Assembly (NCBI GenBank): GCA_001872995.1
Contig: MNXO01000147.1
Location: 1 to 16,440 of the forward strand
Source of the DNA: Bacteroidetes bacterium CG2_30_32_10
GTDB lineage: Bacteria > Bacteroidota > Bacteroidia > Bacteroidales > CG2-30-32-10
Direction: 5' to 3'
DNA length: 16,440 nucleotides
A program made the translations under genes and the position numbers. Positions within the stretch are counted from its first letter, which is position 1, and every line of letters starts with the position of its first letter. The notes under the pieces were generated by a model, which was not told where the DNA came from, made no database searches, and saw nothing but the letters and a program-made list of their open reading frames with translations. Below, in pieces: positions 1 through 7,078 of this stretch.

Positions 1-247
1 TGAATTTAACGTACAATATTTTCAGGTATATTCAATTGCGAAAAGTAGCTTTCATGGGATAGGTATGTCCAAACCACAAAAAGCGATATTGTAACTTGTT
101 GATATTTATGATTATAAAAAATAGGGGGGTAAAAATTAGGTTTTTAGAAAATTAAATTGTATTTTTGTTTTCGACACTGTACTAAAAAAATTAGTTTTTA
201 GAGGTGCCCTTTTATAAAAAACATTATTTAACTAAAAACAAAACATT
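1..247. other. Left-edge region without a supported gene
   Basis: No convincing coding region is visible. One forward frame is open from base 2 to a TAA at 92-94 (30 codons) and could be the 3' end of a gene cut by the window. A reverse frame across the same bases is also open for more than 30 codons, so openness alone is not evidence here. The rest is A/T-rich leader sequence for the gene at 248, with a candidate promoter at 136-167. Two near-identical direct repeats, ATTAGgTTTTTAGA (135-148) and ATTAGTTTTTAGA (190-202), flank the -7 box. Confidence 0.4.
136..167 (+). promoter_or_regulatory. Candidate promoter of the SGNH-like gene
   Basis: TATTTTTG at 160-167 matches the Bacteroidetes -7 consensus TAnnTTTG exactly. 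TTAG at 136-139 matches three of four bases of the -33 element TTTG, with a 20-nt spacer. This places the transcription start near 173 and gives a leader of about 75 nt before the ATG at 248. It is a sequence match only. A/T-rich DNA yields such -7 boxes by chance, so the weak -33 element keeps confidence moderate. Confidence 0.4.
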
Positions 248-1315
248 ATGAAACGAATTTTACTTTTATTGGTTTTATCTTTTTTGGTACAAAACTATCT
301 TTCTTCCCAGACTTTATTTCGCTCTGGAATTTTTTTACATCATTCTACTGGTGCTAATATTTGGGGACCAAATGGCGCAAGCACAACAATTCCAGTTCAA
401 ATGACCAATTACAATACAGCTCATAGCTATACTGGTGGAAATGCAGTAACTATGAGCGAAGAATGGTGGGCACCTTCTGATAATGAATGGAGCACTCAAC
501 ACACTTTCTTTGAAGACCCAAGCTTGATTACAGGTATTGGTTACTATTTACTTACTAATAATGTAATAGTAATAAAATCTTGTTTTCCTTCTTCCGCTAT
601 TGAGTCAATTGGACAAGCATCAGATACTCTAACCCCAACATACAAGTCCATTTATAATTATAAGTGGCATTGGAGACACATTATTAAAGTGATGCAGGAA
701 CATTCAAATAATTTTTTTGCAATTTGGACTAATGCACCATTAGTTGCAGGTGCAACTAATGCAACAGAGGCAATGAATTCGCATCGTTTTTGTAAATGGG
801 CAAAAGACACATTGGCTGCTGGCTTAGACCCTATTTTTGGAGCTTTCCCACCAAATGTTTATGTGTTTGATTTTTTTCATAAACTAACTGATGCAAATGG
901 CTTTCTAATGAGCCAATATGCAATGAGTGGTTCCGATAGTCATCCAAACACTGCCGCTACCAATCTAGTAGCTCCACAATTTGTTCAAGAGATTTTTAAT
1001 GCTGCTATTGCTTATGAAGCCATTCATAATGGGATAAACGAGATTAATAATGATAATATTTTGGTATTAGAAAATACGCCCAATCCATTCAGTGAATATA
1101 CCAATATTTCATTTTCAATTCCCCAACAAACAAAGGTACAATTAAGTATTTATAATTTAAATGGCGTGTTAGTTAAGCAATTATTGGATGAAGTAAAACC
1201 AAAAGGTTTATTTGCAATTACATTTAATAGTAACGAGTTTGAAAATGGCACTTATTTCTGTCAACTAAAAACAAACAAAACTACAATCACTAAGAAAATG
1301 CTTATTGTGCATTAA
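248..1315 (+). CDS. Secreted SGNH-hydrolase-like protein with T9SS type A sorting domain
   Basis: The 355-residue product begins with a Sec signal peptide (residues 1 to about 20, cleavage near LSSQ). It ends in a typical T9SS type A C-terminal domain (about 270-355: NTPNPFSEYTNISFSIP, a 'YNLNG' strand, then a 'NGTYFCQL' strand and a basic tail), so it should cross the outer membrane and be surface-attached or released. The body resembles SGNH/GDSL-type esterase folds: an N-terminal HHSTG (31-35) would place Ser33 as nucleophile, KSCFPSS (110-116) fits a following block, and GSDSHPN (228-234) would carry the catalytic His232 near Asp230. The classical GDSL string is absent, so the hydrolase call rests on motif layout and the substrate is unknown. 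Start: the only ATG giving a clean signal peptide, 12 nt after an A-rich tract. It appears monocistronic, 114 nt ahead of the wtp operon. Confidence 0.75.
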   Translation: MKRILLLLVLSFLVQNYLSSQTLFRSGIFLHHSTGANIWGPNGASTTIPVQMTNYNTAHSYTGGNAVTMSEEWWAPSDNEWSTQHTFFEDPSLITGIGYYLLTNNVIVIKSCFPSSAIESIGQASDTLTPTYKSIYNYKWHWRHIIKVMQEHSNNFFAIWTNAPLVAGATNATEAMNSHRFCKWAKDTLAAGLDPIFGAFPPNVYVFDFFHKLTDANGFLMSQYAMSGSDSHPNTAATNLVAPQFVQEIFNAAIAYEAIHNGINEINNDNILVLENTPNPFSEYTNISFSIPQQTKVQLSIYNLNGVLVKQLLDEVKPKGLFAITFNSNEFENGTYFCQLKTNKTTITKKMLIVH

Positions 1316-1349
1316 TTTTTGATAAATACTTTTATATCTTCATTTAATC

Positions 1350-1380
1350 TTGTAGTGTATTATTTCTTTATTTATTTTTG
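1350..1380 (+). promoter_or_regulatory. Promoter of the wtpABC operon
   Basis: TATTTTTG at 1373-1380 is an exact match to the Bacteroidetes -7 element TAnnTTTG. CTTG at 1349-1352 matches three of four bases of the -33 TTTG element, with a 20-nt spacer, which is in the usual range. Transcription would start near 1386 and leave a leader of about 44 nt before the wtpA ATG at 1430. This is the best-formed promoter in the window. Confidence 0.55.
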
Positions 1381-1406
1381 CGATATGAAATTTTAACCTA
1401 TCGTAA
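1378..1406 (+). promoter_or_regulatory. Inverted repeat overlapping the wtp promoter (candidate operator)
   Basis: TTGCGATA (1378-1385) and TATCGTAA (1399-1406) form an interrupted palindrome with 13 nt between the arms. Seven of eight positions are complementary; the single exception is G1380 against T1404. The left arm covers the end of the -7 box and the right arm lies just past the predicted start site, where a repressor would block initiation. Oxyanion-responsive regulators of the ModE type are known to act at CG-TATA-like palindromes upstream of molybdate transporter genes, so a metal-responsive operator is a reasonable inference. No regulator gene is present in the window. Confidence 0.35.
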
Positions 1407-1429
1407 TTTTTAAAATAATACATTATCAA

Positions 1430-2449
1430 ATGAATAAGTCGTTTAGCGTTGCTAATTCCTTTTTTTCCAGAAAACAAGCTCTAATAATAGGGATTAGTTT
1501 TATATTTGTTTTTTCAAGTTGCAATAGAAACAATAATAAAACTGAGACAAATAATTCTATTGATGAAATATCAGGCAATCTCATCCTATTTCATGCGGGT
1601 AGTCTTTCTGTACCAATGAAAGAAATAGCAGCCGCATTTAACAAAAAATATCCAAAAGTAAATATTTTGATGGAACCTGCAGGCAGCGTGGAATGTGCCC
1701 GTAAGATAACTGAACTAAATAAACCCTGCGATATATTTGCTTCTGCAGATTATAAAGTGATTGATAATCTATTGATACCAAAATATACAGATTGGAACAT
1801 CAAGTTTGCAGCTAACGAATTAATTATTGCATATACTAACAAATCGAAATATGCTGATAAAATAAGCAAAAGCAACTGGTATGAGCTATTATTACAAAAA
1901 GAAGTTTTATTTGGTAGGGCTGACCCAAACACCGACCCTTGTGGATACAGGTCGGTGCTTACTATGCAATTGGCTGAAAAATATTATCATAAGAAAGGGT
2001 TAGAATCAAAACTCTTGATAAAAGACAACAATTACATCAGACCCAAAGAAACAGATTTGATAGCATTACTCGAAAGCAATGCAGTTGATTATATCTTTTT
2101 GTATCGTTCATTGGCAGAACAACATAAACTTAAATATCTATTGTTGCCAGATTCAATCAATCTTAAAAAAATTAAATATGATGATTTTTATAAAACAGCT
2201 AAACTATCTATCAATGGAAATAAGCCTGGTGAAGTGATTACCCAATATGGAGAACCCATGGTATATGGTATTACTATTCTTAAAGATGCTCCTAACTTAA
2301 AAGCTGCGAATACTTTTGTAGAATTTCTATTAAATAAAAATAATGGAATGAAGATAATGGAAAGCAATGGACAACCATCTTTAGTTCCAAGTAAAACAGA
2401 ATATTATGATAAAATTCCTGATAATTTAAAGAAATACGTTATCAAATAG
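1430..2449 (+). CDS. wtpA: Tungstate/molybdate-binding lipoprotein of an ABC importer, WtpA-like
   Basis: The 339-residue solute-binding protein captures tungstate or molybdate outside the cytoplasmic membrane and hands it to WtpB. A basic n-region, a hydrophobic stretch (about 18-28) and a lipobox FSSC with Cys31 indicate a lipoprotein. Family landmarks follow in order: LILFHAGSL (51-59), the EPAGSVECARKITE region (82-95), DIFASADYKVID (101-112), FGRADPNTDPCGYR (161-174) and GNKPGEV (263-269). The Asp-rich DPNTDPCGYR loop and the Cys-Ala-Arg-Lys region are typical of the archaeal-like WtpA/ModA class rather than enterobacterial ModA. One archaeal Glu ligand position appears to be Leu224 here (IFLYRS). 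It leads the operon, with wtpB starting 6 nt after its stop. Tungstate versus molybdate preference cannot be read from the sequence, and no enzyme or cofactor gene that would use the metal is nearby. Confidence 0.88.
   Translation: MNKSFSVANSFFSRKQALIIGISFIFVFSSCNRNNNKTETNNSIDEISGNLILFHAGSLSVPMKEIAAAFNKKYPKVNILMEPAGSVECARKITELNKPCDIFASADYKVIDNLLIPKYTDWNIKFAANELIIAYTNKSKYADKISKSNWYELLLQKEVLFGRADPNTDPCGYRSVLTMQLAEKYYHKKGLESKLLIKDNNYIRPKETDLIALLESNAVDYIFLYRSLAEQHKLKYLLLPDSINLKKIKYDDFYKTAKLSINGNKPGEVITQYGEPMVYGITILKDAPNLKAANTFVEFLLNKNNGMKIMESNGQPSLVPSKTEYYDKIPDNLKKYVIK
1930..1957 (+). repeat. Intragenic GC-rich hairpin in wtpA
   Basis: CACCGACC (1930-1937) is perfectly complementary to GGTCGGTG (1950-1957). 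Inside, TGT (1940-1942) can pair with ACA (1947-1949) around a GGAT loop after a two-nt bulge, giving 8 + 3 base pairs. The outer arms are 75% G+C within a strongly A/T-rich gene. The hairpin lies over the codons for the DPNTDPCGYRSV metal-binding loop. Whether it acts on mRNA or only reflects protein constraint is unknown. Confidence 0.5.
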
Positions 2450-2455
2450 ATTGTT

Positions 2456-3241
2456 ATGTTAAAAAAAACTTCTTGGTTTCTTATTATTGCTGAATTATTA
2501 GGTGGATTGGTTTTACTATTTATTGTGGCACCCCTGATTGGAATGATATTTTCTACTACTATGCCCCAAATAATTGAAACTGCGAAGGATAAACAAGTTA
2601 CTGATAGCATTTGGTTAACTATAGGCATCTCAATAACCACCACCATTATCTTCGGTTTGTTTGCTGTTCCATTGGCATACTTACTTGCAAGAAAAACTTT
2701 TCCATTGAAGCGTCTTGTTCTTGGCATTATAGACATGCCCATTGTTATTCCCCATTCAGCAGCAGGGATTGCAATATTAGGTTTTATATCTCGCGATTCG
2801 CTGGTAGGAAAAACGGCTGGTTTGTTTGGATTAAACTTCGTAGGACATCCTGTGGGCATTGCATTTGCTATGGCATTTGTGAGCATTCCATTTCTTATTA
2901 ATGCAGCAAGAAACGGCTTTGAGGCGGTTCCTGAACGATTAGAAAAAGCGGCTCTTAATTTAGGAGCTTCAAATGCTAGAGTTTTTTTTACAATTTCTGT
3001 TCCGCTTGCTTGGAGAAGCATTGTTAGTGGCATAATTATGATGTTTGCCCGTGGAATGAGCGAGTTTGGAGCCATTGTCATTATTGCATACCATCCAATG
3101 GTAACGCCAGTTTTAATATACGAACGTTTCAATTCCTTCGGTTTATCATATGCACGCCCGGTATCGTTGATTTTTATTGCGGTTTGCCTTGTTTTTTTCA
3201 TATTAATGCGTTGGTTGTCTAATTACAAAAAGAATGCTTGA
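2456..3241 (+). CDS. wtpB: Tungstate/molybdate ABC transporter permease, WtpB/ModB-like
   Basis: The 261-residue integral membrane protein forms the channel of the importer, probably as a homodimer. About six hydrophobic segments are visible (roughly 7-33, 51-77, 86-110, 129-150, 188-212 and 233-251). The cytoplasmic EAA loop that contacts the ATPase is clear: RLEKAALNLGASNARVF followed by SVPLA (161-185). The segment RGMSEFGAIVIIAYHP (199-214) is typical of molybdate/tungstate permeases. Length is normal for the family. It starts 6 nt after the wtpA stop and overlaps the start of wtpC by 8 nt, so the three genes are probably translationally coupled. Confidence 0.9.
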   Translation: MLKKTSWFLIIAELLGGLVLLFIVAPLIGMIFSTTMPQIIETAKDKQVTDSIWLTIGISITTTIIFGLFAVPLAYLLARKTFPLKRLVLGIIDMPIVIPHSAAGIAILGFISRDSLVGKTAGLFGLNFVGHPVGIAFAMAFVSIPFLINAARNGFEAVPERLEKAALNLGASNARVFFTISVPLAWRSIVSGIIMMFARGMSEFGAIVIIAYHPMVTPVLIYERFNSFGLSYARPVSLIFIAVCLVFFILMRWLSNYKKNA

Positions 3242-4286
3242 GCTTAAAAATATATCTAAAAACCTTAAAACATTCAATTTGAATGACATTAATTTTCATG
3301 TTAAAGAAGGGGAATATTTCCTATTACTCGGAGAATCTGGGGCAGGCAAGTCAATTTTATTAGAAATAATAGCAGGTTTAATAAAACCAGATAAAGGAAA
3401 CATCTATATACAGGGGAAAGATGTTACAAAAGAAAAAATTCAACAAAGAGCCGTTGGTTTAGTGTTTCAAGACTATGCAATTTTCCCACATCTATCCGTA
3501 TTTGACAATATTGCATACTCATTAAGACCAATAAAAATAAGCCATTCCGAAATTCAAAAAAGTGTTCATGACATTGCTTCTCAAATAGGAATTGCGCATT
3601 TATTAAAGAGAAACCCCAATTCTCTTTCGGGAGGCGAATTGCAAAGGGTTGCCCTTGCAAGAACACTTATTCTTAAACCTAAATGTTTGCTTTTGGATGA
3701 GCCTCTTTCTTCTTTGGATACCCAACTAAAAAAAGAAATAAGGAGTTTATTACGAACTATCAATAAATTGGGGCAAACAATTATTCATGTTACCCATCAC
3801 TACGAAGAAGCAATTGCTTTAGCAAACAGAATTGGAGTTCTAGAAAATGGAACTATTTCTCAAATAGGAACCCCAAATGAAGTGTTTTCGCATCCAAAAT
3901 CAGCGTTTATTGCCAATTTCTGTGGTATTGCTAACTTCTATAAAGGGATTCTATATAATGATAACATCAATCAACCTGCTCGTTTCGAAACCAATGGAAT
4001 TTCTTTGTATGTTAGCACAAATGCCAGCAAAGCGTGTGGCTATATATACATTAGAAATGAAGATATAGTCATCTCTAACGAAAAAGCACAACTAAGCTCA
4101 AGAAATGAATTGGAAGGCATTATTGAAGACATAGAGCCCCTTAAAGAAGGTTTTGAAATCATCGTAAATATTGGAATTAAAATTACGGCTTCCATCACTG
4201 CAACAGCCATCAATGAATTAGATTTGTATATGGGAAAGAAAGTTTTTCTTTATATCAAAGCAACTGCCATAAAGTTTATTTGCTAA
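3234..4286 (+). CDS. wtpC: Tungstate/molybdate ABC transporter ATP-binding protein, WtpC/ModC-like
   Basis: The 350-residue ATPase powers oxyanion import through WtpB. All nucleotide-binding motifs are intact: Walker A GESGAGKS (33-40), Q-loop Gln79 in VFQDYAIFPHLSV, signature LSGGELQRVALAR (131-143), Walker B CLLLDEP (151-157, Glu156 catalytic), D-loop SSLD and H-loop His188 in HVTHHY. Beyond about residue 235 comes a C-terminal extension of the TOBE type, as in ModC and other oxyanion or sugar importers, which may sense the substrate. The start overlaps the last 8 nt of wtpB. The final Cys codon and the TAA stop (4281-4286) lie inside the first unit of a downstream 8-bp tandem repeat, so the C-terminus may have been reset by the repeat. 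Assignment to tungstate/molybdate rests on the two upstream partners. Confidence 0.88.
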   Translation: MLELKNISKNLKTFNLNDINFHVKEGEYFLLLGESGAGKSILLEIIAGLIKPDKGNIYIQGKDVTKEKIQQRAVGLVFQDYAIFPHLSVFDNIAYSLRPIKISHSEIQKSVHDIASQIGIAHLLKRNPNSLSGGELQRVALARTLILKPKCLLLDEPLSSLDTQLKKEIRSLLRTINKLGQTIIHVTHHYEEAIALANRIGVLENGTISQIGTPNEVFSHPKSAFIANFCGIANFYKGILYNDNINQPARFETNGISLYVSTNASKACGYIYIRNEDIVISNEKAQLSSRNELEGIIEDIEPLKEGFEIIVNIGIKITASITATAINELDLYMGKKVFLYIKATAIKFIC

Positions 4287-4325
4287 TTTGCTAATGTGCT
4301 AATTTGTTAATGTGCTGATATGCTG
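4281..4325. repeat. 8-bp tandem repeat array (TGCTAATK)
   Basis: Five contiguous 8-bp units and a partial sixth are present: TGCTAATT, TGCTAATG, TGCTAATT, TGTTAATG, TGCTGATA, then TGCTG. The first unit supplies the last codon and the stop of wtpC. The degenerate 3' units suggest an old array drifting away from the TGCTAATK core. It lies in the convergent gap between wtpC and the minus-strand metallophosphoesterase. Confidence 0.85.
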
Positions 4326-4392
4326 TTTTTTATTGTATTAATAGTTAATAAATAGTAGAAATAAACCTAAAGCAAGATGACTATGTAATAAA

Positions 4393-4427
4393 TACTTTGT
4401 ACTAAATACCATGTACTATAGACTCTT
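4393..4427. repeat. 7-bp period repeat at the end of the metallophosphoesterase gene
   Basis: A run with 7-bp period reads TACTTTG, TACTAAA, TACCATG, TACTATA, then a diverged unit GACTCTT. All clear units share the TAC start. The fourth unit contains the stop codon of the minus-strand gene (complement of 4416-4418). It is distinct in period and sequence from the 8-bp array 70 nt away. Confidence 0.6.
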
Positions 4428-5684
4428 TAGCACAATCACTGTAATTTCTGGTTTAATACCAAGTCGTATAGGTAATCCGAGGAAGCCAAGTCCTTTGTTT
4501 ACATATAAATATTGTTCTCCTTCTTTGTAAAGTCCGCCCCAATGAGGATACATATATTGTATAGGGCTCCATCTGAAGTATTTATTATAAAAACCGATTT
4601 GCATTCCGTGTGTATGACCCGATAAAGTTAAATCAATATTGGTCTTTCCTTGAACCTCTCTATCCCAGTGCGATGGATTATGCGACAATAGTATTTTAAA
4701 TATTGAATTTGGGACCCCATTCATCGCTCTTTTTAAGTTTCCATATTTCTTAAAAGGAGGCAACGACCAGTTTCTTACTCCAACAATTGCTATCGAATCA
4801 TTGTTTATTTTAAGATAACAGGCAGTATCAAGCAGCATTTTGAACCCCATCAATTGATTTGCCTTGACAATATCGAAATAATTGTTTAATTTGTCTGCTT
4901 CCGTGTACCATCGCCTGTAATCACCCATATCGTGGTTACCAAGAATTGCATATTTGCCATATTTTGCTTTTAAACACTTAAACATTGAAATATAATCATT
5001 GGCTTCAATGGCTTGGTTGTTGACCAAATCGCCTGTAAAGAAAATTATATCCGCATTCTGAGCGTTAATTAAATTGATGGCTTTTGTTAGATAACTAGTA
5101 TCGGGAAAACTACCCAGATGAGTGTCTGAAATCTGCACGATTTTAAGACCATCGAATGATTTAGGTAAATTCTTAAAGCTAATTTCGTGTTTTTCAATTT
5201 CAAAATCATACTTACCCCATTTCATTCCATAAGATAAAAGCAATAAAAAGAGTAATGCGGTTATCGTGCCTATTATAAAGAAAAAATTAGATACTTTTCT
5301 TCCAATTAACTTAAAATCAAATGTTTTTTTTCTAAAAACAAACTTACAAATGATGAAAATAAAGAAAAAGAAAATTTTATCTTTTACTTTAAATAGAATC
5401 ATTGTCATTTTTAGGAAAAGAATAATAAATAAAACGCCGAAAATATTGAAGAAGTGGCGAGACTTTATATAATCAAGACTTATGTTCCTTACAGAAATAA
5501 GGTAAATTGCAGCAAACACAAGAAATAAAGCACTAACTATCCATGGCAATTTTTTTATAAAACGCTTTTTCTTTCTATTTTTCCATTCTTTAACAAAAGA
5601 ACCTAAACTATAATAGGTTAGAATGTCAATTATAAGTAGAAATACAATAAAAAGAAGTAAACGAAATATGATTAGAAAAGACAT
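4416..5684 (-). CDS. Membrane-anchored metallophosphoesterase (YaeI-like)
   Basis: The 422-residue protein has an N-terminal membrane domain of about five helices (roughly 3-25, 46-65, 77-97, 103-118 and 131-152) and then a calcineurin-like phosphoesterase domain. Metal-binding motifs are complete: QISDTHLG with Asp187 and His189, FTGDLVNN with Asp219, LGNHDMG with Asn250, His251 and Asp252, LLSHNP with His335, and SGHTHGMQ with His357 and His359. This layout is common in Bacteroidetes, and YaeI-type relatives act on lipid-linked pyrophosphates such as UDP-diacylglucosamine. The substrate here is not determinable. The active site follows the fifth helix, and which side of the membrane it faces was not resolved. 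The start is 13 nt after the ribBA stop, so the two genes probably share a transcript without an obvious functional link. The stop codon sits inside a 7-bp repeat. Confidence 0.88.
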   Translation of the reverse strand: MSFLIIFRLLLFIVFLLIIDILTYYSLGSFVKEWKNRKKKRFIKKLPWIVSALFLVFAAIYLISVRNISLDYIKSRHFFNIFGVLFIILFLKMTMILFKVKDKIFFFFIFIICKFVFRKKTFDFKLIGRKVSNFFFIIGTITALLFLLLLSYGMKWGKYDFEIEKHEISFKNLPKSFDGLKIVQISDTHLGSFPDTSYLTKAINLINAQNADIIFFTGDLVNNQAIEANDYISMFKCLKAKYGKYAILGNHDMGDYRRWYTEADKLNNYFDIVKANQLMGFKMLLDTACYLKINNDSIAIVGVRNWSLPPFKKYGNLKRAMNGVPNSIFKILLSHNPSHWDREVQGKTNIDLTLSGHTHGMQIGFYNKYFRWSPIQYMYPHWGGLYKEGEQYLYVNKGLGFLGLPIRLGIKPEITVIVLKSL

Positions 5685-5697
5685 TTGAAGAATGGGT

Positions 5698-6909
5698 TTA
5701 AGAAATTTCTAACTGATGACCCATTTTATCGCGTTTTGTTTTCATATAACGCAAGTTGTGTTCATTGGGTTTAATAATAAGTGGTATATTTTCAACTATT
5801 TGCAATCCATATCCGATAAGACCAGCTCTCTTAGTTGGATTATTTGTAATCAATCGCAGTTTAGTAGCACCCAAATCGCGTAATATTTGAGCACCAATCC
5901 CATAATCTCTTTCATCGGCTTTAAAACCAAGTTCAATATTGGCATCTACCGTATCTTTACCCAATTCTTGAAGATGGTATGCTTTTAATTTATTCATTAA
6001 ACCAATACCTCTACCCTCTTGATTCATATATAAAACAATACCTTTCCCTTCTTTTTCAATCATTTCCATAGCAGTATGAAGTTGATCACCGCAATCACAT
6101 TTTAAAGAACCAAATATATCGCCTGTTACACAAGATGAATGCACACGAACCAATACTGGTTCATCTTTTTCCCAACTTCCTTTCACCAAAGCCAAATGTT
6201 CTTGGTTATTTGTTTTTTGTTTATATGCAATTAATTGAAAATCGCCATACAAGGTTGGCAAACTAACAGAAACCTCTTTAGTAATTAGACTTTCGTACCT
6301 CATACGATAAGCAACTAAATCTTCGATAGAAATGATTTTTAAATCGAATTTTTTTGCGATTTTAAATAATTCGGGCAAACGAGCCATAGTGCCATCTTCA
6401 TTCATTATTTCTACCAAAGCACCAGCAGGTTTGAGACCAGCGAGACGTGTTAAATCTGTAACTGCCTCTGTATGTCCTGTACGTTGGAGTACACCACCTC
6501 TTTTAGCCTTCAGTGGGAATATATGACCAGGTCTGCCAAGTTCTTCGGGCTTAATATTTGGATTGGTAAGTGCATTTATTGTTTTGGCTCTATCACTAAC
6601 AGAAATGCCTGTGGTGCAGCCATAGCCAAGCAAGTCAATAGAAACAGTAAAAGGAGTTTCGTGAGAAGAAGTGTTTTTAGTAACCATCAATTCGAGTGCA
6701 AGTTCATCGCACCTATCTTCTGTAAGAGGAGCACAAATCAGTCCTCTGCCATAAGTAGCCATAAAATTGACAATCTCTGGAGTTATGGTTTCGGCAGCAG
6801 CAATAAAATCGCCTTCATTTTCGCGATTTTCGTCATCAACAACAATAATAACTTTGCCTTTTTTAATATCGCTAATGGCTTCCTCTATGTTATTTAGTTT
6901 TGAATGCAT
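5698..6909 (-). CDS. ribBA: Bifunctional 3,4-dihydroxy-2-butanone-4-phosphate synthase / GTP cyclohydrolase II
   Basis: The 403-residue cytoplasmic enzyme supplies both precursors of riboflavin. The N-terminal RibB half (about 1-205) makes 3,4-dihydroxy-2-butanone 4-phosphate from ribulose 5-phosphate. It shows the acidic loop DDENRENEGD (25-34), the ETPFTVSID segment and GRPGHIFPL (125-133), with the RTGHTEA motif next to the active site. The C-terminal RibA half (about 206-403) opens GTP. It carries the zinc cysteines C260, C271 and C273 in the HSSCVTGDIFGSLKCDCGDQ region, NQEGRGIGL (296-304) and the RDYGIGAQIL segment. Both halves look complete and length is normal. No FMN riboswitch sequence was recognised in the 169 nt upstream, so synthesis may be constitutive from the -7 box at 6941-6948. 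The metallophosphoesterase follows in the same orientation. Confidence 0.95.
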   Translation of the reverse strand: MHSKLNNIEEAISDIKKGKVIIVVDDENRENEGDFIAAAETITPEIVNFMATYGRGLICAPLTEDRCDELALELMVTKNTSSHETPFTVSIDLLGYGCTTGISVSDRAKTINALTNPNIKPEELGRPGHIFPLKAKRGGVLQRTGHTEAVTDLTRLAGLKPAGALVEIMNEDGTMARLPELFKIAKKFDLKIISIEDLVAYRMRYESLITKEVSVSLPTLYGDFQLIAYKQKTNNQEHLALVKGSWEKDEPVLVRVHSSCVTGDIFGSLKCDCGDQLHTAMEMIEKEGKGIVLYMNQEGRGIGLMNKLKAYHLQELGKDTVDANIELGFKADERDYGIGAQILRDLGATKLRLITNNPTKRAGLIGYGLQIVENIPLIIKPNEHNLRYMKTKRDKMGHQLEIS

Positions 6910-6940
6910 TTTATATGTATTTTTTATCTGAAAAATTTTA

Positions 6941-6948
6941 CAAAATTA
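6941..6948 (-). promoter_or_regulatory. Candidate -7 box of ribBA
   Basis: On the minus strand this reads TAATTTTG, an exact match to TAnnTTTG. It would start transcription near 6935 and leave a leader of about 26 nt. No TTTG-like -33 element lies at the expected 19-21 nt distance, so the call is tentative. Confidence 0.35.
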
Positions 6949-7078
6949 CCCATTTTTTTTGAACCTTAGCTTAAATGCTACTTTCTTTTTGATTCTATAT
7001 GCAATAAAAGTTTTAAAATAGATAATATCCAATTTTGTAAGTTGCCCTATTAATTGATTGATTTCGAATTAATAAGTT

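Noticed and set aside
2..94. 30-codon forward frame open at the left edge
   Set aside because: A reverse frame of similar length is open over the same bases, so openness is not informative; the peptide matches nothing I know.
1316..1429. Possible molybdenum-cofactor riboswitch ahead of wtpA
   Set aside because: The leader after the promoter is only about 44 nt, too short for that RNA, and no extended stem structure is visible.
2404..3201. 265-codon open frame on the minus strand across wtpB
   Set aside because: It is fully antisense to a clear permease gene. Its product has no recognisable motif, and the frame is open because of codon bias.
6472..6897. 141-codon forward open frame inside ribBA
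   Set aside because: It is antisense to the catalytic RibB half, which is intact and highly conserved. No motif or start context supports it.
6910..7078. Possible FMN riboswitch ahead of ribBA
   Set aside because: No conserved RFN-element sequence blocks were found, and the predicted leader from the -7 box is only about 26 nt.
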